Shown in pieces: positions 52,348-55,776 of a stretch of DNA of 55,776 bases. The stretch is taken from positions 1 to 55,776 of the forward strand of contig DYEO01000029.1 of assembly GCA_020725665.1 (NCBI GenBank), written 5' to 3'. A model generated the notes under the pieces. It had not been told where the DNA came from and searched no databases. It worked only from the letters and a program-made list of their open reading frames with translations. The stretch is from Dethiobacter sp. Lineage in GTDB: Bacteria > Bacillota > Dethiobacteria > DTU022 > UBA8154. The position numbers were made by a program, and so were the translations under genes. Position 1 is the stretch's first letter; each line of letters starts with the position of its first letter.

Positions 52348-53400
52348 TCACTTCGAGATAAGTTCTCTTAACCTCGGGGCAAAATCGGGTGAAAGTTTTA
52401 AGGCTTCTTTCCAGCCTGTTTCATAAGCAGTCTTCATAAACTTTTCCGCATCGGCAGGAGCCAACTTAACAAATTCAATCCCCTTTGCCTCCAGTAGTTC
52501 CCTCTCCCTTTTAAACCTTTCCTGGTAATGAGCCTCCGCCTTCACTTCGGCTTCCTTCGCTGCTTCAATCAACAATTGCTGTACTGCCGGTGAAAGGCTC
52601 TTCCACTTGTCATAATTAATGATAACAGAAGTGCTTACGTTGTAAAATTGGTGATCAATTACATATTTGGTCAGTTCGTGCCAACCAAGATCGGGAACTC
52701 CTATTACAGGCCAACCATAAGCATCAACCACACCCCGTTCCAATGCACTATACACCTCAGGGGCCGGCATTACAACAGTGGCACCACCAAGGGCATGGAC
52801 CAACCCCATGTAAATAGGAGTTACCCTAACCGTGATTCCACTGAGGTTAGCCTCCCTAATCGGCACCTTGCTGTAGAGATAAAAACCCAATCCCGGATTG
52901 GTGCGGCCAAGATAATAAGCGTTAACTTTCTCCTGATGGTACTCGTTTAACAAATCGTAAACACCGGCAGCTCTTTCCTCCTTTGGCGTCAACTCTGAGA
53001 ACTGCAGGGCAAAGGCTCCGGGTGCGAGAGAAACATAATAATCAGGTGTTGTGTTAAGAACATCCACAAGCCCGTCCCGTAGCGCTTCAGCCTGTTCAAA
53101 AGTGGGCATAGCCTCCGGGCCGCCGAGCCAGTTAATCCTCACCCGGCCTCCTGATTTTTCTTCAACAATATCCATGAATATCCAAAATCCCTCGTTGGGA
53201 AATACTTTTTCAGGCCAGCCTGTAAACGCCGTAAGGACCACTTCTTCCAACTGTACCTCTTTTCCTGCAGGCTCCTTAGTTGGTTCAGCAGGCTTCTCCG
53301 CCGGTTTCACCGGCTCCGGCTTTGCACAGCCTGCTACCACAACCAGGGTTAAGACAAGTAGTAGGATCAAGGTGAATATGACCAGTCTTTTACTATGCAT
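52348..53400 (-). CDS. dctP: TRAP transporter solute-binding lipoprotein DctP (system 3)
   Basis: This 350-residue lipoprotein has a signal peptide with lipobox VVAGC, a charged Pro-Glu-Lys linker (KPEPVKPAEKPAEP) and the DctP fold. The region LSGITVRVTPIYMGLVHALG carries the carboxylate-binding Arg, followed by ERGVVDAYGWPVIGVPDLGW. It resembles the DctP of system 2 more than that of system 1. The ATG at 53400 follows AAGGGGG. In this operon dctP comes last (Q-M-P), while systems 1 and 2 are P-Q-M. Confidence 0.93.
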   Translation of the reverse strand: MHSKRLVIFTLILLLVLTLVVVAGCAKPEPVKPAEKPAEPTKEPAGKEVQLEEVVLTAFTGWPEKVFPNEGFWIFMDIVEEKSGGRVRINWLGGPEAMPTFEQAEALRDGLVDVLNTTPDYYVSLAPGAFALQFSELTPKEERAAGVYDLLNEYHQEKVNAYYLGRTNPGLGFYLYSKVPIREANLSGITVRVTPIYMGLVHALGGATVVMPAPEVYSALERGVVDAYGWPVIGVPDLGWHELTKYVIDHQFYNVSTSVIINYDKWKSLSPAVQQLLIEAAKEAEVKAEAHYQERFKRERELLEAKGIEFVKLAPADAEKFMKTAYETGWKEALKLSPDFAPRLRELISK

Positions 53401-53502
53401 TGTTTCTGCCCCCTTTAGTTTTTTGTTTAGCTAACCGCTCTGCTATATCCCCTTTTTCGTCACTCCTTTCTTTAGAAACTACCCGCTAGCCTGCAACAGC
53501 AA

Positions 53503-54825
53503 CTATCGCGCCATAAATCCCGGTAACCATAAGGCAATAGCCGGGAAAACCATGATCAGCAGAAGACTTATTAAATCACATAACACAAAAGGCATAGCAC
53601 TGCGATAGATTTGTCCCATACTAATATTCGATCCCGCAGGAAGGGTGCCTTTCATTACAAAAAGTATCAGGCCGAACGGTGGCGTACTCAAGCCGATTTC
53701 AAGACAGATGAGCATTAAGATCCCAAACCAGACAGGGTCAAAACCAAAGGCGTGGACGATTGGCATAAAAAGGGGAAGGGTGATCATCATAATGCTTGTC
53801 TGATCCATAAAAGTACCCAGGATAAGTAATGTTACCTGCATCATAATTAGGACAATTATTGAGGAAAGCTGTAGTTCCATTAAAAATACAATCAATCCGC
53901 GCCCAGTTCCCGTAAAGGCGATAAGTTGACTGAATCCGGCTGAGCCTGCAATAATTAAAAAGGCCATGCCCGTTACCTGCAGTGTCCCGCGCAAGGATCT
54001 AACCAGCACGTCATAATTTAAACGCCGATAACAGAAGGTCAGAAGGAAAGCCCCCAAAGCCCCTGTTCCGGCAGCTTCAGTAGGGGTTGCTATCCCCAGA
54101 AGAATTAATCCTGTGACGAGGAAAATCAGTGAACCCATGGGTAGTACATCCCGGATAAATACAAATATTTTTTCCTTAAGTGGGGTGTGCTCAATATCAT
54201 AAACAGGGGCAAGATGGGGGTTAAAGTGACAACGGCAAACTATATAAACAAGGTAAAGGACAGCCATTAAAAACCCTGGCAGGATTCCCCCTATTAACAG
54301 CCCAGCAATAGAAATCTGGCCGAGACTTCCCAGGATTACCGCAAGTGCACTTGGAGGAATCATCATGGCCAATCCCCCGGAGGCCATGATAGGCCCGGTA
54401 ATCATTAGGGGGCTGTAACCACGTTTTTGCATCTCGGGCACCAGTGATCTACTTAATACGGCAGTGCTGGCCATGGTAGAGCCGCTCAACATACCCAGCA
54501 GGGCACCACCCCCCGTAGCCATGATGCTCAACCTCCCCGGTGTCCGACCCAACCATTTGGATAGAACGTCCAGGCTGCGAACGGCAAGCCCGGAATGAAA
54601 AAGCAGTTCGCCCATGATTACAAATAGAGGGACAGGAGCCAGAATAAACTTGGTTAGTGAATCGTAAATGCTTAAAACCATCACCCGGGCCCCCACAGCA
54701 GGATCGTTAAGGATCATCATAAATGCAAAGTTTACAATAAAAAAAGAAAAGGCCACGGGCAAGCCACTCAGAATCAATATGACCAGCATCCCTACCAACA
54801 GAATCAGGACGACATACCATTCCAT
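53503..54825 (-). CDS. dctM: TRAP transporter large permease DctM (system 3)
   Basis: This 440-residue membrane protein has about 12 hydrophobic segments, with VIMGELLFHSGLAVRSLDVL, SGSTMASTAVLSRSLVPEM, ASGGLAMMIPPSALAVILGS and TPPFGLILFVMKGTLPAG. It has the same length as the DctM of system 2 and reads closely alongside it. The ATG at 54825 follows directly on the dctQ stop codon, with GGGGGTAAATTAA as ribosome site. A 102-base gap without an obvious hairpin separates it from dctP. Confidence 0.94.
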   Translation of the reverse strand: MEWYVVLILLVGMLVILILSGLPVAFSFFIVNFAFMMILNDPAVGARVMVLSIYDSLTKFILAPVPLFVIMGELLFHSGLAVRSLDVLSKWLGRTPGRLSIMATGGGALLGMLSGSTMASTAVLSRSLVPEMQKRGYSPLMITGPIMASGGLAMMIPPSALAVILGSLGQISIAGLLIGGILPGFLMAVLYLVYIVCRCHFNPHLAPVYDIEHTPLKEKIFVFIRDVLPMGSLIFLVTGLILLGIATPTEAAGTGALGAFLLTFCYRRLNYDVLVRSLRGTLQVTGMAFLIIAGSAGFSQLIAFTGTGRGLIVFLMELQLSSIIVLIMMQVTLLILGTFMDQTSIMMITLPLFMPIVHAFGFDPVWFGILMLICLEIGLSTPPFGLILFVMKGTLPAGSNISMGQIYRSAMPFVLCDLISLLLIMVFPAIALWLPGFMAR

Positions 54826-55383
54826 TTAATTTACCCCCGGTGCATGGCCTATAAACTTTAGAAAACTACTACACGTTTTCCTGGCAAATTGAAGAGTAAG
54901 CAATAAAAAGCCAAGAGCAATGATACCAATCATGTAGTGTTTGGGTAACATAAGAACATTTATAATTAATATATTTCTATGATAATGCATCAGGGTGCTT
55001 TGCAGACTGAACCAAAAGATTAGGAAACAGATGCATGTACCCATAATATTGGTAATAATGTTTAGCAGGTTGCTCCAGGTTTTATTTAAACGCATTAGGA
55101 TTATATCTACGTTGACGTGATAATCATGTTCCAGCAGCCAGGCTGCACCGAGCATTGTGCTGTAGAGAAGCAGGTATTCGATTATTTCAGTAAACCAGGC
55201 AACGGGCGCAAAGAAAAAGTACCTCATTACCACTCCATAAGATATAAATACCATTATTAATAGATAGAAAATTGCTGCAATTGCCGCCAGCAGTGTTACC
55301 AACAGTTGTAAAAACCTATTAATTTTTTTTATGGCATTGATAAAGAAACATGTCAAAGGGGAAAATGAGTGCTGCAAATACAT
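54826..55383 (-). CDS. dctQ: TRAP transporter small permease DctQ (system 3)
   Basis: This protein of about 185 residues has four hydrophobic segments and the DctQ core VVMRYFFFAPVAWFTEIIEY and LLEHDYHVNVDIILMRLNK. Two starts compete: the ATG at 55383 is only one base from GGGGG, while the TTG at 55377 sits at a better seven-base spacing. The gene opens TRAP operon 3. Upstream is about 390 bases without a gene. Confidence 0.87.
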   Translation of the reverse strand: MYLQHSFSPLTCFFINAIKKINRFLQLLVTLLAAIAAIFYLLIMVFISYGVVMRYFFFAPVAWFTEIIEYLLLYSTMLGAAWLLEHDYHVNVDIILMRLNKTWSNLLNIITNIMGTCICFLIFWFSLQSTLMHYHRNILIINVLMLPKHYMIGIIALGFLLLTLQFARKTCSSFLKFIGHAPGVN

Positions 55384-55776
55384 GCCCCCTTACAATATTT
55401 TATATAAATCTAACATTATCTATTTACTAATACAATATTAGCTTCTTACGAATTATAATTTAAAATTTTATAACTTTATGACAAATTCAAATAGAGCTAC
55501 TCCCCACCAAAAAGCTTCTAAAAAACCGTAACCGGGGAAGGTAACGCCGACCCCCCCGGTAATGAGGATTGATGTATGCGATGTAGCTTTGGTTTACTGG
55601 TAAGCTTTTACTTTATATATTTTACATAACGCAGTTCTAAACCACCCTGCACTAAAGTGCAGGGGATTAATATAACTGCGACTAAAAGTCGCCGTTCAGG
55701 CTAAAGCCAGCTTAAGAAATAATATGACTGAAAGTCATTGTTTGTACTGAAGTACACTGAAAGACCTCTGGCTTAA
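55384..55776. other. gene-free end region with promoter-like AT stretch
   Basis: No coding region is visible. The first 110 bases are very AT-rich and should contain the promoter of TRAP system 3. Around 55531-55580 is a GC-rich patch with CCGGGG and CCCCCCCGG, which may be the end of a mobile element, though nothing confirms this. From 55645 onward there is a run of short hairpins described separately. Confidence 0.6.
55645..55756. repeat. array of short hairpins with a constant core and variable stems
   Basis: Five inverted repeats follow one another: CCCTGCACT-aa-AGTGCAGGG (55645-55664), GCGACT-aaa-AGTCGC (55678-55692), GGCT-aa-AGCC (55699-55708), ATGACT-gaa-AGTCAT (55724-55738) and TGTACT-ga-AGTACA (55743-55756). 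Every unit has the core CT-(A or G)A(A)-AG, while the outer stem differs from unit to unit yet remains fully paired. The array may continue beyond the window edge, where another ACTGAAAG follows. Confidence 0.8.

Noticed and set aside
55531..55580. End of an IS66-like or other insertion sequence (GC-rich patch with GGTAACGCC and CCCCCCCGG)
   Set aside because: It has a transposon-end look, but no transposase, matching inverted repeat or target duplication is visible inside the window.
55645..55776. CRISPR array
   Set aside because: The units are short inverted repeats with different sequences and irregular spacing; there are no identical direct repeats or spacers and no cas genes.

Overview
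The window looks like a piece of chromosome from a strictly anaerobic, endospore-lineage Firmicute, most likely a Peptococcaceae/Desulfotomaculum-like Clostridium. This is an inference. It rests on YolD and YkuS family proteins, strong AGGAGG/GGGGG ribosome binding sites, frequent TTG and GTG starts, a 2-oxoacid:ferredoxin oxidoreductase, ferredoxins, an Fe-S old-yellow-enzyme and many acyl-CoA enzymes. Almost every gene lies on the minus strand, so the cluster reads from high to low coordinates. Only ykuS, yolD, uspA and two mobile-element remnants are on the plus strand.

Layout. 1-1753: ykuS, an SRAP (YedK/HMCES) DNA-repair protein and a YolD-like gene with a good promoter and a LexA-like site. 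1776-4393: korDABC, a four-subunit 2-oxoacid:ferredoxin oxidoreductase, behind a broken cupin gene. 4774-7553: an operon of an Fe-S flavin enoate reductase, a small ATC-hydrolase-like protein and a 2x[4Fe-4S] ferredoxin, closed by a clear terminator. 7766-23411: the catabolic core. In transcription order it encodes a class III CoA transferase, an acyl-CoA dehydrogenase, the small (B12) and large subunits of a divergent methylmalonyl-CoA-mutase-like enzyme, hydantoinase/oxoprolinase HyuA and HyuB, a three-subunit molybdenum hydroxylase (FAD, 2Fe-2S and Mo subunits), a second acyl-CoA dehydrogenase and a 3-hydroxyacyl-CoA dehydrogenase/enoyl-CoA hydratase fusion. 23540-30617: a DctPQM TRAP transporter, a PucR/CdaR-like GAF regulator and a phenylacetate-CoA-ligase-like enzyme.

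30931-38868: an enoyl-CoA hydratase, uspA, a DUF1445 hydro-lyase, a second DctPQM system and a second, paralogous PucR-like regulator. 39026-43336: a graveyard holding a truncated nitroreductase, an internally deleted DUF1445 remnant and several broken transposases (DruA/DUF4338-like, IS630-like, an unassigned HTH element, IS1634-like). Two intact genes lie within it: a metallo-beta-lactamase-fold protein and a TIGR04076-family protein. 43321-50044: a UbiD-type decarboxylase, a TAXI-type TRAP system with fused permease, and an orphan molybdenum-hydroxylase large subunit. 50293-55383: an MFS transporter, a DUF1989 protein and a third TRAP system in Q-M-P order. The window ends in a run of short hairpins with a constant core.

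Working model (inference): organic acids enter through TRAP systems, each of the first two controlled by its own PucR-like sensor. They are activated to CoA thioesters by the CaiB-type transferase or the PaaK-like ligase, rearranged by the B12 mutase, oxidised by the acyl-CoA dehydrogenases and the hydratase/dehydrogenase fusion, and drained through ferredoxin. The substrate cannot be read from the sequence. The combination of B12 mutase, HyuAB and Mo hydroxylase in one cluster does not match a textbook pathway that I recognise.
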